Both the position numbers and the translations under genes were made by a program. A stretch of 64,000 nt of DNA from Hyphomicrobiales bacterium (GTDB taxonomy: Bacteria > Pseudomonadota > Alphaproteobacteria > Rhizobiales > Beijerinckiaceae): NCBI GenBank assembly GCA_930633495.1, contig CAKNFJ010000001.1, forward strand, positions 3,495,001 through 3,559,000, read 5' to 3'. Below the pieces are notes generated by a model. The model was not told the origin of the DNA. It saw nothing but the letters and a program-made list of their open reading frames with translations, and ran no database searches. This document shows, piece by piece, positions 25,587 through 33,405 of the stretch. The number at the start of each line of letters is the position of its first letter. Positions within the stretch are counted from its first letter, which is position 1.

Positions 25587-26525
25587 ATGCTTCAGTCGGG
25601 CACGATGAGTTCTTCTTCCGCCCCCCTTCGCACGGGCTCCGACGTCGTCGTCGCCGAGATCGAGCGCCCCTTCAGCGTCTACCAGCCGGCGCTTCAGGTG
25701 GTGCCGGTGGTGGTCGACGTGCCGCATGCCGGACGTTGCTATCCGCGCAGCTTCGTCGAGGCCGCGCGGCTGCCGCTGCGAAGCCTCAGGCGCTCGGAGG
25801 ATGCATTCGTCGACAAGCTGTTCGGGCAGAGCGTGGCGCTGGGTGCCCCGCTGCTGGCGGCCGAGTTCCCGCGGGCCTTTCTCGACGTGAACCGGGAGCC
25901 CTACGAGCTCGATCCGCGCATGTTCGACGGGCGGCTGCCGCCCTTCGCCAATACGCGTTCGATGCGCGTCGCGGGCGGGCTCGGCACGATTCCGCGCATC
26001 GTCGGCGATGCGCAGGAAATCTATCTCGGGCGCATTCCGATCGCGGAGGGGCTGGCCCGAATCGACGGGCTCTACCGTCCTTACCACGCCGCGCTGCGCG
26101 CGCTCGTCCAGCGGACGCAGGCGGTGTTCGGCACCTGCATCCTGGTCGATGCTCATTCGATGCCCTCCGCCGGGCTCGACCGCGACGGGTTGGCGAAATC
26201 GGACATCATCCTGGGCGATCGCTTCGGCACCAGCGCCGCAGGCTACATCATCGATATCGCGGAGCAGGCCTTCATGCGCCTCGGCTTCAGCGTGACCCGC
26301 AACCGGCCCTATGCCGGCGGCTTCATTACTGAGCATTATGGCGCGCCGGCTGCGGGCGTCCATGCGCTGCAGATCGAGGTCAACCGGGCGCTTTACATGA
26401 ACGAGGCGACGCTGGAGCCGCATGCGGGCTTCGATGCGATCGAGCAGGCCATTGCGGGCGCGATGGCCGATTGCTTCGCGCGCTGGAGCGGATGGCTCGA
26501 CGAATGGCGTTCGGCTGCGGAATAG
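25587..26525 (+). CDS. N-formylglutamate amidohydrolase
   Basis: A 312-residue member of the N-formylglutamate amidohydrolase (HutG/FGase) family. Conserved blocks are VVVDVPHAGRCYP, FLDVNREPYELDPRMF, ILVDAHSMPS, TRNRPYAGGFITEHYG and ALQIEVNRALYMNE. The enzyme releases formate and glutamate in histidine breakdown, but many family members lie outside hut operons, as here, and their substrate is uncertain. The ATG at 25587 and the ATG at 25605 are both possible starts, and neither has a strong ribosome binding site. It faces cpdR across about 200 bases. Confidence 0.86.
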   Translation: MLQSGTMSSSSAPLRTGSDVVVAEIERPFSVYQPALQVVPVVVDVPHAGRCYPRSFVEAARLPLRSLRRSEDAFVDKLFGQSVALGAPLLAAEFPRAFLDVNREPYELDPRMFDGRLPPFANTRSMRVAGGLGTIPRIVGDAQEIYLGRIPIAEGLARIDGLYRPYHAALRALVQRTQAVFGTCILVDAHSMPSAGLDRDGLAKSDIILGDRFGTSAAGYIIDIAEQAFMRLGFSVTRNRPYAGGFITEHYGAPAAGVHALQIEVNRALYMNEATLEPHAGFDAIEQAIAGAMADCFARWSGWLDEWRSAAE

Positions 26526-26570
26526 CTGCCGGAAGATCGAAGGGACTGTGCCCCGCCACCTTGCGGGACG

Positions 26571-26662
26571 AAAAAAAAGGGCCGCACACTGGCGTGGCGG
26601 CCCAAGTCTAGGGAGGAAACGCCCAAGGAGGGCAATGAAGGTTTGAGATCATCTCCCCTTCG
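26571..26662 (-). ncRNA. Small RNA with two anti-Shine-Dalgarno hairpin loops (alpha-r14/suhB-like)
   Basis: Read on the minus strand there are three hairpins in a row. The first (26633-26621) has a GCCC/GGGC stem with TCCTT in the loop, so CCTCC spans stem and loop. The second (26620-26606) has a GTTT/AGAC stem with CCTCCCT in the loop. The third (26603-26579) is a strong GGGCCGC/GCGGCCC stem followed by eight T residues, an intrinsic terminator. A weak promoter, TTGCGT-N17-TATTGT, places the 5' end near 26662. No protein gene uses this strand here. The layout matches, from memory, the alphaproteobacterial sRNA family with CCUCC loops often found beside suhB-like genes, and the next gene is of that family. 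Confidence 0.72.
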
Positions 26663-26850
26663 CAGTGCACAATATGAGGGTGCGCTGCAAAACGCAATGA
26701 AAATCGTTCGGAATCACAGGCGTCATGCACTCGTTGCATGGCGTGCCCTGGGTTTAGTAGGCTTTTTGTGAGTTTTTGACCGTTACCTGTGTGCGCGGCA
26801 CGGTATTCCTCGATGCTGATGCTGCAAAGCAGCAAATTGGAGAGCATTTT

Positions 26851-27633
26851 ATGAGCGCAGTCGATTTCGGCGCTTTCGTCGCTGATCTGGCCACCCAGTC
26901 GGGACGAGCGATCCTGCCGTTCTTCCGCGCTCACCACGCGACCGAGGACAAGTCGCAGGGCGGCGTGTTCGATCCGGTGACCGAGGCCGACCGCGCGGGC
27001 GAAGCGGTGATGCGCCATATGATCAAGCGTCAGTTCCCCGCCCATGGCGTGCTCGGAGAGGAGTACGGCGCCGAGAACACCGAGGCCGAATATGTCTGGG
27101 TTCTCGATCCGATCGATGGAACGCGCGCCTTCATTTCCGGCATTCCGGTCTGGGGCACGTTGATCGGGCTGACCCGCGAGGGGCAGCCGGTCTACGGCAT
27201 GATGCACCAGCCCTTCTCGGGCGAGCGTTACTCCGGCGACGGGCGGGAGGCGCGCTATGAGGGGCCGGGCGGGCCGAAGAAGCTGCGCACCCGGCCGGTG
27301 ACGGAACTCGGATCGGCCACGCTGATGACGACCTCGCCGGCCATGTTCAAGGACGAGGAGGCGGCCGCCTTCGCGCGGGTCGAGAACGCGGTCAGGCTCT
27401 CGCGCTATGGCTGCGACTGCTATGCCTATTGCATGCTGGCCTCTGGCCATATCGATCTGGTGATCGAGAGCGGGCTCAAGCCCTACGACATCGTCGCGTT
27501 GATTCCGATCATCGAAGGCGCCGGCGGTATCGTGACCTCATGGGACGGTGGCAGTGCCGCCGGCGGGGGACGCATCCTCGCCGCCGGCAACAAGGCGCTG
27601 CATGAGGCTGCCCTGGCCCGGCTCGCCGGCTGA
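26851..27633 (+). CDS. hisN: Histidinol-phosphatase/inositol monophosphatase family protein (HisN type)
   Basis: A 260-residue phosphatase of the inositol monophosphatase superfamily. The metal-binding Glu is in LGEEYG and the signature is WVLDPIDGTRAFISG. The late motif GLKPYDIVALIPIIEGAGG carries the third Asp. The extended FISGIPVWGTLIGL region fits the HisN histidinol-phosphatase subgroup better than SuhB. ATG 26851 has GGAGAG seven bases upstream. Its last 96 bases overlap the 3' end of the convergent hydrolase gene. Histidinol phosphate is the likely substrate. Confidence 0.83.
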   Translation: MSAVDFGAFVADLATQSGRAILPFFRAHHATEDKSQGGVFDPVTEADRAGEAVMRHMIKRQFPAHGVLGEEYGAENTEAEYVWVLDPIDGTRAFISGIPVWGTLIGLTREGQPVYGMMHQPFSGERYSGDGREARYEGPGGPKKLRTRPVTELGSATLMTTSPAMFKDEEAAAFARVENAVRLSRYGCDCYAYCMLASGHIDLVIESGLKPYDIVALIPIIEGAGGIVTSWDGGSAAGGGRILAAGNKALHEAALARLAG

Positions 27634-28593
27634 GGCGGGCGCGGCCTGATCCTCGCCGGGGATGAAGGCGTCGAAGGCGGCCCAGAACTGGGCGCGGATC
27701 GCGTCGTTCTCCATCAGGATCTCGTGCCGCGCGGTCGGCAGAACCAGCGCGGAGCCGGTCTTGAGGCGGGCCGCGAAACGCTCGATCGCGGGTGTCGAGA
27801 CGACCGGGTCGCGCCCCGCGGCGATGATCAGCGTCGGCACCTTGACCTCCAGCGCGGCTGAGGGCGCGCCGAGCCGGGCCATCAGGCGAAAGGCGGTCCT
27901 GATCCAGGCGATGGTCGGGTCGCCGATGCTGAGATGGCGGGCCTGCGCCGAGAGCGCGCTGTTGCGGGCATAGCGGGCGGCATCGCTGGTCAGCCGGTTG
28001 CCTTCGAAGGGTTTCGTCGCGATCGCGGTATCGCCGCCGCCGGGGATGAAGGCACGGCCGAAGCCGAGCCAGTAGAGCAGGCTGGCCAGATGGCCAGCGC
28101 GCGCCGGATTACCGATCAGGGAGAGGCCCAGCATCGGGGCGAGCGCCACCATGCGCGAAACCGGGAGGGCGCCGACGCGGGCCGCGTCCAGGCACAAGGC
28201 CGCGCCCATCGAGTGGGAAAGCACGAAATAGGGCGGCGGAAGCTTTGCCTGCATCTCGGCCATCGCCAGTGCGAGATCGGCTTCGTAATGGCGCAGGCGG
28301 CCGACATGCCCCTTGCGCTCGCGCCGCACGAAGCGCTGCGAACCGCCCTGGCCGCGCCAGTCGAAGCTCAGAACATGGAAGCCGCGGCGGCGCAGCTCCG
28401 CGATCGTCTCGCTGTAGCGCTCGATGAATTCGGCGCGGCCCTGCACGACGACGACGCTGCCGCGCACCCGCTTCACCGTCGGGCGCCAGCTGGCGAAGCG
28501 CAGCGAGGCGCCGTCGCGGGTCCTGGCGAGCCAGACCTTGCCATGGCCCGGTACGGGATAGCCGGGATCGGCGAAAAGAACGGCCTCGGCCAT
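27538..28593 (-). CDS. Alpha/beta hydrolase, lysophospholipase (monoglyceride lipase) type
   Basis: A 351-residue hydrolase of the serine aminopeptidase/Hydrolase_4 family. [15 protein letters not shown] is the N-terminal strand and oxyanion region, FDWRGQGGS follows, and [12 protein letters not shown] contains the nucleophile Ser in HSMG. The Asp in AAGRDPVVS and the His in [13 protein letters not shown] complete the triad. It should act on lysophospholipids or monoglycerides at the inner membrane. ATG 28593 is the best start ([13 protein letters not shown]). The C-terminal extension of about 30 residues runs antisense through the end of hisN. Confidence 0.86.
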   Translation of the reverse strand: MAEAVLFADPGYPVPGHGKVWLARTRDGASLRFASWRPTVKRVRGSVVVVQGRAEFIERYSETIAELRRRGFHVLSFDWRGQGGSQRFVRRERKGHVGRLRHYEADLALAMAEMQAKLPPPYFVLSHSMGAALCLDAARVGALPVSRMVALAPMLGLSLIGNPARAGHLASLLYWLGFGRAFIPGGGDTAIATKPFEGNRLTSDAARYARNSALSAQARHLSIGDPTIAWIRTAFRLMARLGAPSAALEVKVPTLIIAAGRDPVVSTPAIERFAARLKTGSALVLPTARHEILMENDAIRAQFWAAFDAFIPGEDQAAPASAGEPGQGSLMQRLVAGGEDASPAGGTATVP

Positions 28594-28673
28594 CGCAGAC
28601 TCCGCATCGCGACCAGGCTTCACGCCGGTCGCCGTACTGCTCACGGGCTTCGTTATGCCCGCTGGGGAGGGCT

Positions 28674-28701
28674 CTTGAAAAGCCGGAAAGCCATCCCAGA
28701 T
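28674..28701 (+). promoter_or_regulatory. Candidate RpoH (sigma-32) promoter of hsp20
   Basis: A perfect CTTGAAA -35 element (28674-28680) is followed after 13 bases by TCCCAGAT (28694-28701), close to the heat-shock CCCCATnT -10 consensus. The transcript would start near 28708 and have a leader of about 90 bases ending in the thermometer-like hairpin before hsp20. Match quality at -35 is high and at -10 moderate. Confidence 0.6.
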
Positions 28702-28743
28702 CATGGATGCGCAGGCCGGAACCGGGTGCGCAAACCGAAACCA

Positions 28744-28800
28744 GGCCCGCGCTCAGGCGAGGCGGGCCGACCAGATTGTCGCTTCTTCGGAGGACATACC
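28744..28800 (+). promoter_or_regulatory. ROSE-type RNA thermometer in the hsp20 leader
   Basis: An upstream seven-base-pair hairpin (28744-28750 with 28762-28768) is followed by an 18-base hairpin at 28778-28795. The latter pairs TCGCT with the Shine-Dalgarno GGAGGA and leaves a bulged G, the hallmark of ROSE elements, whose conserved U(U/C)GCU motif is present at 28779-28783. At normal temperature the ribosome site would be hidden, and heat would melt it. Such leaders are typical of small heat-shock genes in Rhizobiales. Confidence 0.72.
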
Positions 28801-29271
28801 ATGCGTCAGTTCGATCTTTCCCCCCTCTATCGCTCGACCGTCGGCTTCGACCGCCTGTTCAATCTCCTCGACCAGGCGACGAGCAACGATGCCGCGCCGG
28901 GCTACCCGCCCTACAATATCGAGCGGACCGCCGAGAACGCCTACCGCATCACCATCGCGGTTGCGGGCTTCAGCGAGAACGACCTCTCCATCGAGAGCAA
29001 GGAGAACGGGCTCACCGTCAAGGGTGAGAAGCAGCCGGCCGGCGCCGAGAAGCGCGAGGTCCTGCATCAGGGCATCGCCGCCCGCGCCTTCGAGCGTCGC
29101 TTCCAGCTTGCCGACTATGTGCAGGTGACCGGAGCCAGCCTCGAGAACGGCCTGCTCCATATCGACCTCGTGCGCGAGATTCCCGAGGCCAAGAAGCCCC
29201 GCCAGATTCCGATCGGCGCCGGCTCGGCCAAGGTTCTCGAAGCCAAGGTCGAGACCGCCAAGGCTGCGTAA
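28801..29271 (+). CDS. Small heat-shock protein, Hsp20/IbpA family
   Basis: A 156-residue alpha-crystallin-domain chaperone. The N-terminal arm ([19 protein letters not shown]) is the class A type found in Rhizobiales. The crystallin fold runs from [23 protein letters not shown] to [15 protein letters not shown], and the C-terminal RQIPIG is the I-x-I-like anchor that docks on a neighbouring subunit. It holds unfolding proteins in the cytoplasm during heat stress. GGAGG precedes ATG 28801 but lies inside the thermometer hairpin, so translation as well as transcription should respond to heat. Confidence 0.93.
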   Translation: MRQFDLSPLYRSTVGFDRLFNLLDQATSNDAAPGYPPYNIERTAENAYRITIAVAGFSENDLSIESKENGLTVKGEKQPAGAEKREVLHQGIAARAFERRFQLADYVQVTGASLENGLLHIDLVREIPEAKKPRQIPIGAGSAKVLEAKVETAKAA

Positions 29272-29360
29272 TCCGTTTCGGCCCGACGGGCTGAAGAGGG
29301 AAAGGCTCCCGACGTCGACCTGTCCAAGGCTATCGCTGGTGCGTCGGGGGGCAAATGGCT

Positions 29361-29399
29361 GGAGCAATTCCGCAATTCTCCGAAGCGCGGAATTGTTCC
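29361..29399. repeat. Long inverted repeat downstream of hsp20
   Basis: Thirteen-base arms GGAGCAATTCCGC (29361-29373) and GCGGAATTGTTCC (29387-29399) pair with a single G-T wobble around 13 bases. The neighbouring sequence to about 29465 resembles, from memory, intergenic palindromic elements scattered through Rhizobiales genomes. There is only one copy in this window, so its repeat nature is not shown here. The 476-base gap 29272-29747 otherwise holds a terminator-like hairpin and no gene I can support. Confidence 0.45.
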
Positions 29400-29511
29400 A
29401 AGCCTGTTTCTACCGCGTTTTCTTCGCGCAAACCGATGTCCGTTTCGCTTGAAGACGCTCCAATTGTGCCAGTGCGTTGAGCGCAATTGCGATGATTGCA
29501 TCGTTCGAGAA

Positions 29512-29545
29512 AATGGCTGCGGCTTGTTCGCAGCCATTCTTGTTT
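29512..29545 (+). terminator. Intrinsic terminator-like hairpin
   Basis: Perfect ten-base arms AATGGCTGCG and CGCAGCCATT (29512-29521 and 29529-29538) close a seven-base loop and are followed by TCTTGTTT. Read the other way the stem is followed by TTTTCTCG. It could therefore end hsp20 transcription from the left or YHS-operon transcription from the right. Confidence 0.55.
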
Positions 29546-29747
29546 CCCGTGATTTTCCGCGCCGATGATTTTGCGGATGGCCGCGGCGAATCGGCTCTCC
29601 GACGGACCGATTTCGCAGCGAGAGGCGTTTCGTATCCTCGCATGTGTCTTCCGCACGGCCCGCGCTGTTGCTCGGTGCAGATGCACCGTTCGGTGCCAAG
29701 CTGCCGGGGCAGTCTGTCGAACCTCTGCCCACCCATCGCGGCGCATT

Positions 29748-30218
29748 CTACCGGATGTCCTTCGCCGTGAGACGCGGCCAGTTGCCGTCGGCGCGCGCGA
29801 TGTAGGTCTTGGTCCGACCAAGCCAGGTCCGCCTCACGCTCACATCATAGTTGAGATAGAGCCGGCCATCGATGATCGACCAGGCTTCCGGCTCGATCTT
29901 CACGAGATAGCCGCGCGAGGTGCCGTAGGCGCAGAAGCCGCCATAGGCCGGCAAATAGCGCTCCGGATCGCTCTCGAACAAGGCCTTGTGCTCGGCGCTG
30001 GCGAAGCGCCAGGTGGCGCCGCCATGGCGGACCGAGAATTCCGGCTTGCCCGGTCTGGGCTCCCCTTCCCGAAAATACGCGACGGGGTCGTAGCCCCGGA
30101 TCGCGAGCCCATCGCGGGAGTCGAGCGTGTTGACGGGGCGTGGTGTCGCCGTTCCGGCCTCGCCCCGGGCAGCCATCGCCATGGCGGCGAAGCCGATGAG
30201 GGTGCGTCTGTCGAGCAT
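29748..30218 (-). CDS. YHS-domain protein, exported
   Basis: A 156-residue protein. The N-terminus LDRRTLIGFAAMAMAARGEAG is an Arg-pair signal peptide, suggesting export, possibly by Tat. The mature part contains a YHS-type fold: GYDPVAYFREGEPRPGKPEFSVRHGGATWRFASAEHKALFESDPERYLPAYGGFCAYG. YHS domains in exported proteins are linked to metal or tellurite handling, but the function is not established. It is the last gene of an operon with the TPR protein and a small membrane protein, 16 bases after the latter. Confidence 0.82.
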   Translation of the reverse strand: MLDRRTLIGFAAMAMAARGEAGTATPRPVNTLDSRDGLAIRGYDPVAYFREGEPRPGKPEFSVRHGGATWRFASAEHKALFESDPERYLPAYGGFCAYGTSRGYLVKIEPEAWSIIDGRLYLNYDVSVRRTWLGRTKTYIARADGNWPRLTAKDIR

Positions 30219-30234
30219 GACGTTTCCCCTGTTC

Positions 30235-30720
30235 TCAGGCATTGCGCGCTTCGAGCACCTCGAAGACATAGGCCGCGAGATAGCCGTAGACCGCGTGGCC
30301 GACGAGGCTCATGAAGGACAGGCGCGGCACGTCGCTGAGCAGGAAATGCTGCCCCGCGAGCGGCGCGAAGAAGGCGAGCGCGATGAAATAGGTGATCACG
30401 CCCCAGATCCAGCCATCCGCCGGCATGCCGAAGCTCTTCACCCAGCGCGTCAGCGCCCAATAGCCGAGCGGGTAGAACAGGAAGCCGGTGACGAAGTGCA
30501 GCAGCTTGGCGGTCGGCGTCGAGATCGTCAGGCCGAGTTGGTGGAAGAAGAGCGACTTCACCAGCTCCGGCGGCTCCAGCGGATATTCGGCAAACCACGC
30601 GGTCGGCACGGCCGAGAACAATTCCCAGAAGCCGAGGCCCGCGAAGCCGCCGAGGGCGAGGTTGAGCACGGTGCGGGTCGAGGGCAGCGCGAAGCTTCGG
30701 GTCATGGTCGCGGTGGTCAT
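30235..30720 (-). CDS. Small four-helix membrane protein, paralogue of the 45159-45665 gene
   Basis: A 161-residue protein with about four hydrophobic segments and the motifs YPLEPPELVKSLFFHQLG, FVTGFLFYPLGYW, PADGWIWGVITYFIAL and FMSLVGHAVYGY. I do not recognise a characterised family. By eye about half of the residues match the protein at 45159-45665, with the PLEPP and FYPLGYW blocks shared. It sits between a TPR protein and a YHS protein, with gaps of 21 and 16 bases, so the three are one operon. The role is unknown; the membrane location is clear. Confidence 0.75.
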   Translation of the reverse strand: MTTATMTRSFALPSTRTVLNLALGGFAGLGFWELFSAVPTAWFAEYPLEPPELVKSLFFHQLGLTISTPTAKLLHFVTGFLFYPLGYWALTRWVKSFGMPADGWIWGVITYFIALAFFAPLAGQHFLLSDVPRLSFMSLVGHAVYGYLAAYVFEVLEARNA

Positions 30721-30741
30721 GGCAAGCGTCCTTTCCAGATG

Positions 30742-32139
30742 TCAGTGAGCGATGGCGAGCGGGGTGGAGGCCACAGCGAGTGCGGCGAGCCGGCCGGCGC
30801 CGCGGGCGCGCAATTGCGTCAGCCGGCGGAGGGCGAAGAGATTGGTGCCGCCGCGACGCCTCAGACGTTCGCCAAGGATTTCGGCGGCGCGCTCATGCTC
30901 GCCGGCGCGGATCAGGCTCTCGGCATAGGCCTGCTCGAACAGGTCGCGCTGGGCATGGCTGCCACCGATGGCGAGCAATCCGCAGCGGGCGGTGCCGAGC
31001 AGACGGGCGGCCTCGTCATAGTCGCCTTCGTGGAAGGCAATCAACCCGAAGGCTGCGAACGCGCCGTTGCGGGCGGCGTCGCGGCGCTCGCCGCTGGGAT
31101 GAGCCTCGGCATCCTCGATCAGGCTGCGGGCGATGGCTTCGGCCCCGTCGGTCTGGCCGGCGCCGAGCAACGAGAGCGCATAGTGCAGGTCGGCGAAGAC
31201 GAGGCGGCCGTCATGGATACGCCCTTCGGCCTTGGCTGCGAGTTCCTCCCAGCGATCGCCGACATCGATGCCGGCATAATCGAGCCGGGCGAGCAGCGAG
31301 GCGCCATTGGCGATGTCGCGGTAATCGTCGGTCGGCTCGGCCCGGATCTCCTCGTCGTAGAGCCGCAGCGCCTCGCCGGCCTCGCCGCGTTCCAGCCGGA
31401 ACAGGGCGAGATGCCAGAAGATGTGGAAGCGCAGGTTGTTGGCGTGGGCGAGATGGCGTCCGTCGCCGAGCCAGGCGATGCCCTCTTCAGCGCGGCCGGT
31501 CATCTCCAGCACATGGGCGACGGCATGGCGGCCCCAGGCGTCGCGCGGGCTCAAGGTCACGGCGCGGCGACCGGCATGCTCGGCCTGCGTATAGAAGCCG
31601 CGCTCCTCCAGCGCGAAGGCATGGCAGCCATGGACGAAGCCGGCGAGCGGATGGCTTTCGCCGAAGCCCGGCGCGAAGCGATTCAGGGTCGCGAGCATCT
31701 GCGCCTGATCGCCGAGCATGAAGCGAATGCCGTGCGAGAGCTTCAGCGCCAGCACGTCGAAAGGATGGGCGAGGAGGATCGTCTCCAGCCGCTCGGCCGC
31801 CCGGCGCGGCGCATCGTCGAGCCAGAGCGCCAGCGCTTCGATCACCATCATCTCGCGGTGCGTTACCGGTCGCAGAAGTGCCGAAGCCCTTGCCTTGACC
31901 AAGCAATCGCGAGCCGGAGCGACGAACTCCGCACGGGCCAGCGACAGCAGCATCAGCCCCTTGGCGGAAAGGGCGAGCGCGAAATCGGGATCTGCGGCAA
32001 GCGTCCGGGCGAGATGCTCGGGCGTCGCGGCGGCATGGGCCATGAGCGCTTCAAGCATGTCGTTCCAGGCGAGGCGCGCGGCATCGTTGGAGACGGTGAT
32101 GCGATCGCCGGAGAGATCGTGATGCGTGGCGTAAGACAT
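30742..32139 (-). CDS. TPR protein of the TTC38-like family
   Basis: A 465-residue helical-repeat protein without signal peptide. Repeated helix pairs such as DPDFALALSAKGLMLLSLARA, HPFDVLALKLSHGIRFMLGD, WGRHAVAHVLEMTGRAEEGIAWL and FHIFWHLALFRLERGEAGEALRLYDEEI fit the tetratricopeptide family that includes human TTC38. Bacterial members have no assigned activity. ATG 32139 is chosen because GGAG lies nine bases upstream; ATG 32151 has none. It heads the operon with the small membrane protein and the YHS protein. Confidence 0.83.
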   Translation of the reverse strand: MSYATHHDLSGDRITVSNDAARLAWNDMLEALMAHAAATPEHLARTLAADPDFALALSAKGLMLLSLARAEFVAPARDCLVKARASALLRPVTHREMMVIEALALWLDDAPRRAAERLETILLAHPFDVLALKLSHGIRFMLGDQAQMLATLNRFAPGFGESHPLAGFVHGCHAFALEERGFYTQAEHAGRRAVTLSPRDAWGRHAVAHVLEMTGRAEEGIAWLGDGRHLAHANNLRFHIFWHLALFRLERGEAGEALRLYDEEIRAEPTDDYRDIANGASLLARLDYAGIDVGDRWEELAAKAEGRIHDGRLVFADLHYALSLLGAGQTDGAEAIARSLIEDAEAHPSGERRDAARNGAFAAFGLIAFHEGDYDEAARLLGTARCGLLAIGGSHAQRDLFEQAYAESLIRAGEHERAAEILGERLRRRGGTNLFALRRLTQLRARGAGRLAALAVASTPLAIAH

Positions 32140-32208
32140 GGGTTGCTCCATTGCCGCGCCGCGAGGGGCGCTCTTCAGGGAGTTCGCAACGGCTCGATCA
32201 AGCGGGGT

Positions 32209-33405
32209 TCAACTCGCTTCACGGACCCGTGTTGTCAGCGGGGTGGCCGCGGCCTGCTCGTGCTGCGGCTCGGCCTGGGGCTTGTGCCCCGGCCCGGCCC
32301 AGGGCGTGCTCTTGAACCAGCCGACCGTGATCGCAGTGGCGAGGATCAGTGCGAAGCCAGCGAGATTCAGCAGAGCGACGATGAACTCGCCGCGTCCGGC
32401 GATATCGGCAACCGTACCCAACAGCCGCGCGAGCACCACACTGGCGAGGAAGGCCGCCAGCGACTGCCGGCCAATCACGATGAGGAGATGGCCCGCGCCA
32501 CGATCAAGTCGGTCTCGCCAGGGATCGATCAGGCTCAGCACGAGATAGGCGAGCGCCAGGAAATGCAGCACGCGCAGGATATGCAGGTCGGTCTTCTCGT
32601 TGACGGGGACGACGAGGTCGCGGGTCGCCTGTGTGAGCGGGCAGTGCTCCAGGATGCCCCAGAAGGACAGCGGCACCGATAGCAGGAGGAGGAGCGCGGC
32701 CGCCGCCATCAACCGCCGATCTCCGAGCTCGGGCACCGGCAGCCATTTCATGGCCATGAAGAAGCCGATGAAGAAGATTAGCTGCCAGGCGACGGGATTG
32801 AGGAACCAGCCGGCGCCGTTCCACGGATTGCCGGACAGGTTGAAGCCGACCGTCCAAACTGCCGCATAAAGAGTCGCCGCGATCAGGAAGGGCAAGGCGG
32901 CATTGCAGCGATGCGCCAGCATCATCACCGGCACGAGCGCGAGGATGACGAGATACATCGGCAGGATGTCGAGATAGTCCGGCTGCCAGGTGAGCGTGGC
33001 AAGGCCGAGCAATGCGTTCTCGGGATCGGCCAGCAGCGGCTGGAATTGCTGCGCGAGCACGGCGAGGCCGAAGACTCGGTCCAGTGCGGCAGCAATCGCG
33101 ATCAGCGCCAGGACAAGGCCGATCTGCGCCCAGTAGACCTGCCAGATCCGGTGGGCGATGCGGGCGGTCCCCAGCCGGAGGCCGCGCCGGGTGAAGACGC
33201 TGCCGAAGGCGAGCGCGCTGGCGATGCCAGAGCAGAAGACGAAGAGCTCGGCGCCCGAGGAAAAGCCGAAGCGCGCAGGAATCCAGGCGTTCCAGCTGTT
33301 CTCCGGCAGATGCGCGACGAAGATGATCAGCATGGTCAGGCCGCGAAAGAAATCGAGCCGCTCGTCGCGAGGCCGCTTCGCCGGGGCGACAGGGAGCGCG
33401 GCCAT
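32209..33405 (-). CDS. opgC: OpgC-type membrane acyltransferase
   Basis: A 398-residue membrane protein with about ten helices. The N-terminal block RDERLDFFRGLTMLIIFVAHLPENSWNAW and the following FGFSSGAELFVFCSGIASALAFG are the OpgC signature. In enterobacteria OpgC adds succinyl groups to periplasmic glucans. Alphaproteobacterial homologues act on cyclic or linear glucans, but no glucan synthase gene lies nearby. The ATG overlaps the TPP-enzyme stop (TGATG), so its translation is coupled to that unrelated-looking enzyme. The C-terminal 40 residues are polar and end in the cytoplasm. Confidence 0.8.
   Translation of the reverse strand: MAALPVAPAKRPRDERLDFFRGLTMLIIFVAHLPENSWNAWIPARFGFSSGAELFVFCSGIASALAFGSVFTRRGLRLGTARIAHRIWQVYWAQIGLVLALIAIAAALDRVFGLAVLAQQFQPLLADPENALLGLATLTWQPDYLDILPMYLVILALVPVMMLAHRCNAALPFLIAATLYAAVWTVGFNLSGNPWNGAGWFLNPVAWQLIFFIGFFMAMKWLPVPELGDRRLMAAAALLLLLSVPLSFWGILEHCPLTQATRDLVVPVNEKTDLHILRVLHFLALAYLVLSLIDPWRDRLDRGAGHLLIVIGRQSLAAFLASVVLARLLGTVADIAGRGEFIVALLNLAGFALILATAITVGWFKSTPWAGPGHKPQAEPQHEQAAATPLTTRVREAS

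Noticed and set aside
30127..32682. A plus-strand frame of about 850 codons opposite the YHS/membrane/TPR operon
   Set aside because: It spans three genes with recognised products on the minus strand and has no family-like blocks.
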